Of a stretch of DNA of 64,000 bases, positions 24,010 to 32,016 are shown one piece after another (the stretch's first letter is position 1; each line of letters begins with the position of its first letter). Origin of the DNA: Burkholderia sp. NRF60-BP8 (GTDB lineage Bacteria > Pseudomonadota > Gammaproteobacteria > Burkholderiales > Burkholderiaceae); NCBI RefSeq assembly GCF_001522585.2, contig NZ_CP013373.1, positions 1 to 64,000 of the forward strand, read 5' to 3'. The notes under the pieces are model-generated. The model was not told the DNA's origin. It made no database searches and worked only from the letters and a program-made list of their open reading frames with translations. Position numbers and translations under genes: made by a program.

Positions 24010-24307
24010 TACCGGCTCCGGTGGCGGGCAGTACTGGTATCGCCCGGGCCTTGCTTCGGTTTTATCGTATCGCTCGCTGTCATCGATGGCTCAGGATTCG
24101 AAATGCCTCGCGCGATTCGGTCATGCCGTTCGATGATGTATTGCGCCGGTCCGCGCCATGCGACCGAACGGTACCCGGGCCGCACGACGCCGGTCTCACG
24201 GTAATACTCGACGAGCGCCTGCGGGCGCGAATCGCCACGTCGGTCGCCGCAACCGCGACATGGCCGGCGATGAACGTCTCCTTCATCGCGTCGACAGGTG
24301 CGCTCAT
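24010..24307 (-). pseudogene. Frameshifted 5' part of the gene at 23293-24009
   Basis: The ATG at 24307 opens MSAPVDAMKETFIAGHVAVA in one frame. A well-formed protein-like stretch (ALVEYYRETGVVRPGYRS, WRGPAQYIIERHDRIARG) then appears in a second frame. A third frame (ERYDKTEARPGRYQYCPPP) joins directly to the 238-residue frame. Two frame changes within 300 bases suggest a decayed or phase-variable gene, or sequencing error. The pieces read as one protein of roughly 330 residues. Family not recognised. Confidence 0.45.
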
Positions 24308-24338
24308 CGATCGCTTCGCCCGGTGTCGTCTGCCGTGA

Positions 24339-24599
24339 TCACCCTGCCTCCTTCGCGAGCCATCCGACGATCGCCGCGATATCTTCGTCGGAAAGTTGCC
24401 CGACACGCTCGACGGAAACCCCGTAGTCGAGATCGAACTTCACGTTGAATCGCTCGCCCTTGTAGCGGCAACACAGAACTTCCGCTTCCGGTATCGACGC
24501 GCGTCGCTCGAACACGACGTCGCCGGGATGTCGCCGCATCCGTTGTACGACTGTGTCGATATCGAGCGCGTGGAGGCGGGTCAACGAGGAATCGGTCAT
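24339..24599 (-). CDS. Small hypothetical protein
   Basis: An 86-residue protein (starts MTDSSLTRLHALDID, ends IVGWLAKEAG) with no membrane segment or signal peptide. It lies 31 bases upstream of the frameshifted gene in the same direction and is probably its operon partner. It has a mixed alpha/beta composition, with conserved-looking VLCCRYKGERFNVKFDLDYG in the middle. Small proteins next to a larger gene in this style are often immunity or accessory proteins, but nothing in the sequence proves that. Family not recognised. Confidence 0.6.
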   Translation of the reverse strand: MTDSSLTRLHALDIDTVVQRMRRHPGDVVFERRASIPEAEVLCCRYKGERFNVKFDLDYGVSVERVGQLSDEDIAAIVGWLAKEAG

Positions 24600-24761
24600 G
24601 TGCCGTGAGTCTGTCCGTCCGGCTTTGCATCCCGGATGCCGGCGATTCTACAGACATGAAGGCTTGCGCATCGATCGATGCGCTTCACAGCGTTCCGCTT
24701 CGTTCATTCAGGCGCTGCACGCAGTGCATGTCCCGCGCGAAGCACAGTCCGCCGACTGTGC

Positions 24762-25020
24762 TTATCCAAAGGTGTTAACAGGGTTCGTATATATACGTAG
24801 TGATAGTTAACAAGCGCTGTGCGTCACAGTGGATAACCTCTGTAACGCACTGAATTCTCGGCGCGAAGCGAAATGCATAACCCTGGGTGCGCGACGTGAA
24901 CAGCGCCCGGCAGCACAGAACAACTTTTCGTCGATTCACAGCCGCGCCGACCTATCCTCAATCGTTCCACTGTGAATCCAGAGGCTTGCCGGAGGGTTAT
25001 CCAGAGGGGAATGTGGATAA
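24762..25020. other. Second cluster of DnaA-box-like sites with AT-rich segment
   Basis: TTATCCAAA (24762-24770), minus-strand TTATCCACT (24828-24836), TTATCCAGA (24997-25005) and a perfect minus-strand TTATCCACA (25012-25020) surround an AT-rich stretch (gttaacagggttcgtatata and tagttaac, about 24773-24812). The 586 bases from 24600 to 25185 hold no gene. The arrangement resembles a bacterial origin or a DnaA-binding regulatory region. Confidence 0.55.
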
Positions 25021-25144
25021 CACCGCAGCGCATCGACGCGTTTTGCTGTGATGCGAACGGATGAGGCCGACGCTGCCGGCATCGCCCGGCAACATCGACG
25101 TCAGCCCGCGCACGCCCCGTTTCAAAAAATTTTCACGAAGGGGC

Positions 25145-25173
25145 TTGTGCTCGCCGGAAACCCTCTCTATAAT
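25145..25173 (+). promoter_or_regulatory. tRNA-Val promoter
   Basis: TTGTGC (25145-25150), a 17-base spacer and a perfect TATAAT (25168-25173) end 12 bases before the tRNA, in keeping with transcription starting just ahead of the mature 5' end. Confidence 0.8.
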
Positions 25174-25185
25174 TCGCGGCTTCTT

Positions 25186-25262
25186 AGGCTCGTAGCTCAG
25201 TTGGTTAGAGCACCACCTTGACATGGTGGGGGTCGTTGGTTCGAATCCAATCGAGCCTACCA
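25186..25262 (+). tRNA. tRNA-Val (anticodon GAC)
   Basis: A 77-base gene with encoded CCA. The acceptor stem AGGCTCG/CGAGCCT pairs fully. The D arm is GCTCAGTTGGTTAGAGC, the anticodon arm is CCACCTTGACATGGTGG with anticodon GAC, and the T arm is GTTGGTTCGAATCCAAT. All four arms pair, so it is a working tRNA. Confidence 0.97.
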
Positions 25263-25328
25263 ACGAACAAAATGAAGGGGTCCGGCAGCACGACTTGCCT
25301 ACAGGCAACGCGGCTCGCCAAACATACG

Positions 25329-25362
25329 AACGCCACGCGGCAACATCGCGTGGCGTTTTTCT
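25329..25362 (+). terminator. Terminator after tRNA-Val
   Basis: AACGCCACGCG (25329-25339) pairs with CGCGTGGCGTT (25347-25357) and runs into TTTTTCTTTT. It lies about 65 bases after the tRNA. The gap from 25263 to 25574 holds no gene otherwise. Confidence 0.9.
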
Positions 25363-25574
25363 TTTCCGGTCCGAAACGACGCGTGAAGCCCCGACGCGTC
25401 GTGTCGTGCGAACCGCGGCATCGCATCCTCCGTTCGACATCCCGACTTGCCACACAATGGCCAATGCACGGCGCGTAGAATCGTGTGCGCATCGACGTGG
25501 CGGCTTCGCCCGTCGCCCGATTTCCACCGCATCAAAACAACGACGCGCGCTTCGCGCGGCTGAGAGCACACGAC

Positions 25575-26090
25575 ATGTCCGAGGTCACGACCGCCGCATC
25601 GCGCGCAAGCCACGACGAAATCGCCGCTTACGTCGGCAAGAAGGCCGACTGGTACGAACGAAAGTGGGCGATCGCCGAATCGCGCAAAAGCCGGCAGTCG
25701 TGGAACTGGGCCGCGTGCTTCCTCGGCCCGGTCTGGATGGCGTATCGATGCATGTACTGGCAGGCGGCCGCCGTGCTCGCCGTCACGCTGGGCATCACGC
25801 TGATCGAGTTGCTGTACTTCCCGGGATACTTCGAATCGAGCACGCTCGACCCGGCCACGATTGCGATCGCGGTGTCGCTCGGCTGGTACGGGAACGGCCT
25901 CTACAAGCGGTACGTCGAACGCAGGATCGAAAAGCTGCGCCCGAACGCGACGTCCCGCGAATCGTTTCTCGCGCTGCTCGACGCGCAAGGCGGCACGAAC
26001 TGGCTGGCGGCGGCCGGTTTCGCCGTCGCGACGCCGCTGCTCGGCGTACTGCTGTACATGATCGGCAACGCCGGCGGCATGACGTTCTGA
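25575..26090 (+). CDS. DUF2628 domain-containing membrane protein
   Basis: A 171-residue protein resembling the DUF2628 family, which combines a conserved WNWAACFLGPVWMAYRCMYW block with membrane helices. Here the helices lie at about 68-88, 96-114 and 145-165. The short N-terminal region with EIAAYVGKKADWYERKW is soluble. I chose ATG at 25575 (MSEVTTAASR) because the open frame upstream reads as non-coding. Function is unknown; related proteins are inner-membrane proteins without an assigned role. It stands alone between the tRNA terminator and the convergent sigma gene. Confidence 0.75.
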   Translation: MSEVTTAASRASHDEIAAYVGKKADWYERKWAIAESRKSRQSWNWAACFLGPVWMAYRCMYWQAAAVLAVTLGITLIELLYFPGYFESSTLDPATIAIAVSLGWYGNGLYKRYVERRIEKLRPNATSRESFLALLDAQGGTNWLAAAGFAVATPLLGVLLYMIGNAGGMTF

Positions 26091-26190
26091 TCGCGGTCGC
26101 CGGCAACCGGCAACGCGGGGTGAACAGAAGAGGGCGGGCGGCGCCGTCGCCATGCATCCACATGGCACGCGACGCATGCTCGCGCCACCC

Positions 26191-27072
26191 TCAATGCAGA
26201 TGCTTCAATTTGTCAGGATTGCGCACGACATAGATCGCGACGATCTTCCCGTCGTCGATCTCGAGCGCGGTCGTCTGCAGCTCGCCGTCGGCTTCCAGCG
26301 TGACGAAACCCGGCAATCCGTTGATGTACCCGGCCCGCACGAGCTTCGACGCATGCGTCGTGAACAGCTCGGCGAGGTACGCGTGCACCCGCATCACGCG
26401 TTCGAAGCCGAACACCGGCTTGCCGGCCGCGGTACGCTTGCCGCCGCCGTCCGAATGCAGGCTCACGTCCTCGGCGAGCATCGCGCCGAGCGCGCGCATG
26501 TCGCCGCTGCGTGACGCCGCGAAGAACGCTTCGGCCAGCTCGATCCCGCGCTGCTTCTCGACATGAAAACGTGGCCGCGCGTCGCGCACGTGCGTGCGTG
26601 CCCGCGCGGCGAGTTGCCGGCACGCGGCCGGGTCGCGCTGGATCGTCGCGGCGACTTCGTCGAATTCGAGGCCGAACACGTCGTGCAGCAGGAACGCCGC
26701 GCGTTCGAGCGGCGAGAGCCGTTCGAGCGCGAGCAGCAGCGGCAGCGTGACGTCGTCCTGTTGATCTTCCTCGACGACCGGCTCGGGCAGCCACGGGCCG
26801 ATATAGGTTTCGCGCTGGCGCCGCGCAGACTTCAACTGGTCGAGGCACATGCGCATCACCATGCGGCGCAGGAACGCCTCGGGCACGCGCACCTCGGTGC
26901 GATCGACGTCCATCCAGCGGATGAACGCGTCCTGCACCATGTCCTCGGCATCCGCGACGGAACCGAGCATCCGGTACGCGACGCGCAGCAGCGTGCGGCG
27001 CAGCGGATCGAAGCTCGCCGCCGCGTCGGCCCGTTCGTCGGCGCCGACGTTGGCCGGGTCGAGGTTCGACAT
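26191..27072 (-). CDS. ECF41-type RNA polymerase sigma factor with SnoaL-like C-terminal domain
   Basis: A 293-residue ECF sigma factor. Regions 2 and 4 fill about residues 20-180 (YRMLGSVADAEDMVQDAFIR and LSPLERAAFLLHDVFGLEFD). A SnoaL/NTF2-like domain of about 110 residues follows and in this class replaces the anti-sigma factor by modulating activity in cis. The start overlaps the stop of the carboxymuconolactone decarboxylase gene by one base (TGATG). That gene is the partner by which ECF41 sigma factors are recognised. A matching ECF41 promoter lies upstream of the pair. Confidence 0.92.
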   Translation of the reverse strand: MSNLDPANVGADERADAAASFDPLRRTLLRVAYRMLGSVADAEDMVQDAFIRWMDVDRTEVRVPEAFLRRMVMRMCLDQLKSARRQRETYIGPWLPEPVVEEDQQDDVTLPLLLALERLSPLERAAFLLHDVFGLEFDEVAATIQRDPAACRQLAARARTHVRDARPRFHVEKQRGIELAEAFFAASRSGDMRALGAMLAEDVSLHSDGGGKRTAAGKPVFGFERVMRVHAYLAELFTTHASKLVRAGYINGLPGFVTLEADGELQTTALEIDDGKIVAIYVVRNPDKLKHLH

Positions 27073-27548
27073 CAGGCCACCATCTTCGCGGCGGCGGCCT
27101 TCGCGTCGGCCGGGTCAACCCACAGCCCGAAGCCGACGGCGAGCCGGTTCCAGCCGTTGATCACGTTGATCATCACCGTGAGTTTCACCTGTTCCTCCTC
27201 GCTGAAATGGTCGTTCAGCGCCGCATAGGCCGCTTCGTGCGCAGCGTGTCCCTCCGACAGCCGCGTGAGCGCGTCGGTCCAGCCGAGCGCCGCGCGCTCG
27301 CGGTCGGTGTAGCAGGGCGCTTCGCGCCACGCGGACAGCAGGTAGATGCGCTGCTCGCTCTCGCCTTGCTCGCGCGCCTCGGCGGTGTGCATGTTAATGC
27401 AGTTCGCGCACGTGTTGATCTGCGACGCGCGGATCTTGACCAGCTCGATCAGCGTCGGCTCGAGGCTTCCGGCGGCGGCGACCGACACGGTCATCCAGTG
27501 CTTCATCAGCGCGGGGGCGGCGGCAAACGGATTGAGTTTTGCAGTCAT
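27072..27548 (-). CDS. Carboxymuconolactone decarboxylase / AhpD-like protein
   Basis: A 158-residue AhpD-fold protein with the redox pair INTCANCINMHTAEAR (CxxC-x3-H). This is the active site of the alkylhydroperoxidase D-like branch; true decarboxylases lack the cysteines. It likely reduces peroxides or disulfides in the cytoplasm. I chose ATG at 27548 (MTAKLNPFAAAP) because an AGGAG-like site precedes it; the open frame extends further upstream without protein character. It is co-transcribed with the ECF41 sigma factor and is probably its main target. Confidence 0.9.
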   Translation of the reverse strand: MTAKLNPFAAAPALMKHWMTVSVAAAGSLEPTLIELVKIRASQINTCANCINMHTAEAREQGESEQRIYLLSAWREAPCYTDRERAALGWTDALTRLSEGHAAHEAAYAALNDHFSEEEQVKLTVMINVINGWNRLAVGFGLWVDPADAKAAAAKMVA

Positions 27549-27583
27549 GGTGGCTTCTCCTTTCGTGTGGGTTCCGCCGATAT

Positions 27584-27611
27584 GACGAGCGAGCCCCCCG
27601 CGGGTGTGACA
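27584..27611 (-). promoter_or_regulatory. ECF41-type promoter
   Basis: On the minus strand TGTCACA (27605-27611) is followed after 17 bases by CGTC (27584-27587). The published ECF41 consensus is TGTCACA and CGTC about 16 bases apart. It lies about 36 bases ahead of the decarboxylase start, so the operon is probably autoregulated. Confidence 0.8.
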
Positions 27612-28126
27612 TCGATGCAAAAAAATTTTCGAAATCGTCGGCGCGGGCGGCGGCAAGCGAAGGGCGAGGCCGTCGAGCAGGGCGCTGCGGGACGCGATGT
27701 CGACGGACGAAGGGGCGCATCGCGCCGTTCCGCCGACGAACGCGCGCCATCGACCTTTCATGCACGCCGTGCGGTTGTCACCGGACGTCAGCAGTGTGCA
27801 GTTGCGGGCACGTGTATTGCGTCCGTCGGCCGAACCCGGCCGCGACGGCCGCCGACGGTTCGTGCCGCGTGCGACGCCCCCCAATCGAGAATGCTTTCAT
27901 TTTTCTTTCCGCTTCGTTTCATCGGAAATCCGATTCGCGACGTTCACATTTCTGGACCATACTGTTCTGCACGGGCAGACGAAGTGACGCCGCATCCGCG
28001 GCCCGGCGCGCGCCGGTTGCCCGACGACGCAGCAGCAGGTTGCACGTCAGCCGCGCGCACCCCAGCGCAAGGCTTTCCCTTTTCCGGCAACGCAACGCAG
28101 CGAATCGCGACGTGGACGGTAAACCG
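27612..28126. other. Intergenic region upstream of egtB
   Basis: About 515 bases between divergent operons. Apart from the ECF41 promoter at its left edge I see no gene, RNA or strong hairpin. A long open frame runs into egtB from the left, but its composition is not protein-like. Confidence 0.5.
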
Positions 28127-29353
28127 ATGAGCCTCCTTGCATCACAGCTTCAGCGCCGTTACCAGGACGTGCGCGCCCATAGCGTCGCGTTGACCGCGAC
28201 GCTGTCCGCCGAAGACCAGGCCGTGCAGTCGATGCCCGACGCGAGCCCGACGAAATGGCACCTCGCGCATACGACGTGGTTCTTCGAAACCGTCGTGCTG
28301 ATGCGCCGCGTGCCCGGCTACGCGCCGTTCGACGACGCATTCCAGTTTCTCTTCAATTCCTATTACGAAGCGCTCGGCCCGCGCCATCCGCGACCGCAGC
28401 GCGGCCTGCTCACGCGTCCATCGCTGGACGACGTGCATGCGTACCGGCAATACGTCGACGACGCGATGCTGCACGCGCTGGCCGAGGCCGACGCGGCGCG
28501 GCTCGAGGCGATCGCGCCCGAGCTGGTGCTCGGCCTGCATCACGAGCAGCAGCATCAGGAACTGATCGTCACCGACATGCTGCATGCGTTCTCGTGCAAC
28601 CCGTTGCGACCGGCGTTCCGGCCACGCACCGGCGCCGATGCGCAACGCGCGCTCGCCGCGGGCGACGCCGGCCCGTTGCGCTGGCTGCATCAGCCAGGCG
28701 GGCTCGTCGAGATCGGCCACGACGGCGATGGGTTCTCGTTCGACAACGAACGGCCGCGTCATACGGCGCTCGTGCGGCCGTACGAGATCGCGAATCGCCT
28801 CGTGACGAACGCGGAATTCGCGGCGTTCGTCGCGGACGGCGGCTATACGCGCCCCGAATTCTGGCTGTCCGACGGCTGGGCCACGGTGCAGCGGGAAGGG
28901 TGGCAAGGGCCCGCGTACTGGATGCCGGACGACGACGACGCGGCCGCCACGCGCGTGCGGCGCACCTTCGGCCTGCACGGCGTCGAGCCGCTCGCGCCCG
29001 ACGCGCCGGTGTGTCACGTGAGCTTCTACGAAGCGGCCGCGTATGCGGAATGGGCCGGTGCGCGGCTGCCGACCGAATTCGAATGGGAAACCGCGTTCGC
29101 GGCCGACGGCATCCAGCAGATGCTCGGGCAGGTGTGGCAGTGGACGCGTTCGTCCTACGAGCCGTATCCGGGCTTTCGGCCGCTCGCGGGTGTGGCGGCC
29201 GAGTACAACGGCAAGTTCATGGTCGGCCAGCAGGTTCTGCGCGGCAGCAGCATCGCGACGCCGCCCGGGCACGAACGGCCGACGTACCGCAATTTCTTTC
29301 CGCCGGCGGCACGCTGGCAATTCACGGGAGTGCGACTTGCGCGAGACGTCTGA
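28127..29353 (+). CDS. egtB: Ergothioneine biosynthesis protein EgtB (sulfoxide synthase)
   Basis: A 408-residue non-haem iron enzyme that joins a thiol donor to hercynine and oxidises the sulfur. An N-terminal DinB-like domain supplies iron ligands: H in KWHLAHTTWFFE and the HHEQQHQE box (HxxxHxE) near residue 135. A C-terminal formylglycine-generating-enzyme-like domain ends in TYRNFFPPAARWQFTGVRLARD. I chose ATG at 28127 (MSLLASQLQRRY); the open frame upstream is not protein-like. egtD follows with a short overlap. The route from histidine to ergothioneine is completed by a C-S lyase that is not in the window. Confidence 0.93.
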   Translation: MSLLASQLQRRYQDVRAHSVALTATLSAEDQAVQSMPDASPTKWHLAHTTWFFETVVLMRRVPGYAPFDDAFQFLFNSYYEALGPRHPRPQRGLLTRPSLDDVHAYRQYVDDAMLHALAEADAARLEAIAPELVLGLHHEQQHQELIVTDMLHAFSCNPLRPAFRPRTGADAQRALAAGDAGPLRWLHQPGGLVEIGHDGDGFSFDNERPRHTALVRPYEIANRLVTNAEFAAFVADGGYTRPEFWLSDGWATVQREGWQGPAYWMPDDDDAAATRVRRTFGLHGVEPLAPDAPVCHVSFYEAAAYAEWAGARLPTEFEWETAFAADGIQQMLGQVWQWTRSSYEPYPGFRPLAGVAAEYNGKFMVGQQVLRGSSIATPPGHERPTYRNFFPPAARWQFTGVRLARDV

Positions 29354-30350
29354 CCTGACGGCCACGAGCGGTGGCCTGCAACCCGCCCGCGATGCGCGGC
29401 CGAGCGCGTTCGAGCGCGACCTGATCGACGGACTGTCGCGCACGCCGCGCAGCATTTCGCCGAAATACTTCTACGATGCGGCCGGTTCCGCGCTGTTCGA
29501 CCGCATCTGCGAACTGCCGGAGTATTACCCGACGCGTACCGAGCTCGGCATCCTGCGCGAGCGCGCGGCCGAGATCGCGCAGCGTGTCGGCCCGCATGCG
29601 GACATCGTCGAATTCGGCGCGGGCTCGCTCGAGAAGATCCGCATCCTGCTCGACGCGTTCGCGAACAACTACGCGAACGCGCCGGCGCGCTACGTGCCGA
29701 TCGACATCTCGGCCGACCATCTGCACGGCGCGGCCACCCGCCTGCGCGCCGCGTATCCGTGGCTCGACGTCGCGCCGCTCGCGGCCGACTACACGAAGGC
29801 CGAGCAACTGGCCGAGCTGACCGAAACGCCGCGGCGGCGCATCGGCTTCTTTCCCGGGTCGACGATCGGCAACTTCTCGCCGGAAGAGGCCGACACGTTC
29901 CTGCGCGACGCGGCGCGGCTGCTGCGCGGCGGCGGCCTGCTGGTCGGCGCGGATCTCGTGAAGGACGAGCGCACGCTGCACGCCGCGTACAACGACGCGC
30001 AGGGCGTGACCGCGCAGTTCAACCTGAACCTGCTGGTGCGCGCGAACGCCGAACTCGGCGCGGATTTCGACGTCGATGCGTTCTCGCACTGCGCGTTCTA
30101 CGACCGCGAGCGGCAGCGCATCGAGATGCATCTCGTCAGCGACGTCGCGCAGACCGTACACGTGCGCGGCCACACGTTCAGCTTCGAAGCCGGCGAGCGC
30201 ATCCACACGGAGAACTCGCACAAGTTCACGATCGACGGCTTCCATGCGATCGCGCGCCGCGCCGGGTTCGAACCCGATACCGTGTGGACCGATGCGGACA
30301 ACCTGTTCAGCGTGCACTGGTTGCGCAGCGTCGACGATATCCGCGCGTAA
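29337..30350 (+). CDS. egtD: L-histidine N(alpha)-methyltransferase EgtD
   Basis: A 337-residue SAM-dependent enzyme that trimethylates histidine to hercynine, the first step to ergothioneine. The EgtD signature is present: SPKYFYDAAGSALFDRICEL, YYPTRTELGIL, the SAM motif DIVEFGAGSLEKIRILLD, and GFFPGSTIGNF. The C-terminal part has FDVDAFSHCAFYD and ENSHKFTIDGF. The likely start is TTG at 29337, overlapping egtB by 17 bases; no ATG stands before the conserved N-terminus. Overlap shows co-translation with egtB. A radical-stress role is known for ergothioneine in general. Confidence 0.94.
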   Translation: MRETSDLTATSGGLQPARDARPSAFERDLIDGLSRTPRSISPKYFYDAAGSALFDRICELPEYYPTRTELGILRERAAEIAQRVGPHADIVEFGAGSLEKIRILLDAFANNYANAPARYVPIDISADHLHGAATRLRAAYPWLDVAPLAADYTKAEQLAELTETPRRRIGFFPGSTIGNFSPEEADTFLRDAARLLRGGGLLVGADLVKDERTLHAAYNDAQGVTAQFNLNLLVRANAELGADFDVDAFSHCAFYDRERQRIEMHLVSDVAQTVHVRGHTFSFEAGERIHTENSHKFTIDGFHAIARRAGFEPDTVWTDADNLFSVHWLRSVDDIRA

Positions 30351-30641
30351 CCGCGCGCCGCCGCGAACCGCTCGCGCCGCAGGATGAGGGCGGTTCGCTC
30401 CCCGTGCGCCGGCGGGTTCGATCCGATCGCCGGTTTCGTGCCGAAAAAACCTTTTTTACCGACCCGATGCATCGCCGCAACGGTGTCCGGCATGCCGCCT
30501 CTCCCGTGCTCCATCAGGCTTTGCGGACACCTGTAAACGTCCGTTACCTGTCTCGCATACCCGTTTCACCTGTGTCGGCGTCCGGTGCCTAGACTCCGAA
30601 CCGTAGTCACACGACGCACGACACGTGCAGGGAGTCGCGAA

Positions 30642-30947
30642 ATGAGCAAGAAACTTATTCTCGGTGCAGTTCTCGGTGTAGCGGCGCTGGCAGCCTCGGG
30701 TGTCGCATCGGCCCACGTCGACCTGTCGGTCGGCATCGGCGTGCCGGGCGTCTACGCTGCGCCGGCGCCCGTCTACGTGGCGCCGCCTCCGCCGGTGATG
30801 TACGCGCCGGTCGGCTATCGCGACGACGGTTGGCGCGGCGACGGCTGGCGTCAGCGCGAATGGCGCGAACACGAGTGGCGCCGCCATGAATGGCGCGAGC
30901 ACGAGTGGCGCGAGCGCGGCGGCTGGCGTGGCGGCCGCTGGGACTAA
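30642..30947 (+). CDS. Small exported protein with tryptophan-rich EWRxH repeats
   Basis: A 101-residue protein. A signal peptide (KKLILGAVLGVAALAASGVA, cleavage after ASA) is followed by a proline-rich stretch (YAAPAPVYVAPPPPVMYAPV). The C-terminal tail repeats EWRxHEWRxH about four times and ends in GGWRGGRWD. It is of the small YXWGXW-like exported type common in Burkholderia. The start ATG at 30642 follows an AGGGAG-like site. No enzymatic motif. It lies alone between egtD and another small exported protein. Function unknown, possibly an envelope or metal-binding protein. Confidence 0.75.
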   Translation: MSKKLILGAVLGVAALAASGVASAHVDLSVGIGVPGVYAAPAPVYVAPPPPVMYAPVGYRDDGWRGDGWRQREWREHEWRRHEWREHEWRERGGWRGGRWD

Positions 30948-30983
30948 GCGGCCCGATCGATCATTCGAGAGGAGAGTGAAAAC

Positions 30984-31238
30984 ATGACGCCCGTTCGATA
31001 CATCGGACTGCGTGCCGCCACCGCTGTCGTTGCGCTCGCAACGATCGGCAGCGCGCACGCGGCGGGCTGCATGAAGGGTGCGGTGGCCGGCGGTGTGGCC
31101 GGCCACTATGCGGGGCACCACGCCGTGGTCGGCGCCGTGGGCGGCTGTATCGTCGGCCATCACATGGCGAAGCAGCACGCGCAAGAGCAGGCCGCGCAGC
31201 ACAAGGCCGCCGCGCAGCGCATGCAGCCGGCGCAGTAG
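30984..31238 (+). CDS. Small exported glycine-zipper protein
   Basis: An 84-residue protein with a signal peptide (residues 1-27, ending SAHA) and a glycine-zipper segment (GAVAGGVAGHYAGHHAVVGA). It resembles outer-membrane-anchored glycine-zipper 2TM domain proteins. The C-terminus is rich in Gln, Ala and His. It lies 36 bases after the preceding gene with a GAGAGGAG ribosome binding site, and may be co-transcribed with it. No enzymatic motif. A structural envelope role is likely for the class but not proven here. Confidence 0.78.
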   Translation: MTPVRYIGLRAATAVVALATIGSAHAAGCMKGAVAGGVAGHYAGHHAVVGAVGGCIVGHHMAKQHAQEQAAQHKAAAQRMQPAQ

Positions 31239-31424
31239 GCGCGTCGTCGCTTGGGCGACGTCGCCGCATCGCCCCGGCGCTTCGCCCCTGCGTTCATGCA
31301 CGCCCCCAATTGATCCGACGAATGCGTGCCGCACGCGTCGTTACGATCATTTACAACGTCGTGCTGCACGAATTCTGCGCGTTCATAAAATGCAGTCACG
31401 CAAACGCGCTCAAGGGAGCACAAA

Positions 31425-31793
31425 ATGAAACGGCAACGATATCTGTCCGTCCTGGCGGCCGCGCTATTCGCGCTCGCCTCGGTGTCTGCCCATGCGGCGG
31501 CCGGCGGCAATGGCGGGGGCAACGGCGGCGGTCATGGCGCTGGCGGCTCGGGCGGCAACGCAGGCGGCATGTCGGGCGGCCACATGAGCGGCCAGGCGCT
31601 GAGCAACTCGAACGGCATGCACGCCGGCGACCGCGACAAGGGCCTGTCGCGCGCGGCCGACCGTTCCGACACGATCGCCGATCGCGCCGGCACGCAGCCG
31701 GGCCGCGGTCACTCGCACGCACATGGCCATACCGCGCATGCGTCGACGTCCACGCATCATTCGCATCGCAACGCATTCGGCCGCACGCTGTAA
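31425..31793 (+). CDS. Small exported Gly/His-rich protein
   Basis: A 122-residue protein with a clear signal peptide (MKRQRYLSVLAAALFALASV, cleavage after AHA). A low-complexity Gly/Asn/Ser stretch follows. The C-terminus is His/Thr-rich (HSHAHGHTAHASTSTHHSHR) and could bind metal. A middle part (GMHAGDRDKGLSRAADRSD) carries charged residues. It is expressed alone; a strong terminator stands 25 bases after the stop. I know of no assigned function; it looks like a secreted or periplasmic protein. Confidence 0.72.
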   Translation: MKRQRYLSVLAAALFALASVSAHAAAGGNGGGNGGGHGAGGSGGNAGGMSGGHMSGQALSNSNGMHAGDRDKGLSRAADRSDTIADRAGTQPGRGHSHAHGHTAHASTSTHHSHRNAFGRTL

Positions 31794-31815
31794 GCGCAGC
31801 CGGTGAATGCACGGG

Positions 31816-31838
31816 AAGGGCGCTTCGGCGCCCTTTTT
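31816..31838 (+). terminator. Factor-independent terminator
   Basis: AAGGGCGC, a TTCG tetraloop and GCGCCCTT lead into a T tract. It is a textbook terminator for the exported protein gene just upstream. Confidence 0.92.
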
Positions 31839-32016
31839 CATGACGAAAACGCAACGTGTCGGGCGAACGAAAACATCGTGCCGACCCGATTTGCAACCAG
31901 CCGTAACGGCGTCGCCCGCACGCGAGCATGCGGATTGCTTTCACGCGGCTAGCCGGCGCGATCGACGACGGCCGGGCCACGCCGATAAAAAAGGCGGCTC
32001 GTCGCCGCCCTGCGTG

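Noticed and set aside
27539..28126. Long N-terminal extension of EgtB
   Set aside because: The upstream part of the frame is Arg/Pro-rich without protein features, while ATG 28127 fits the family start.
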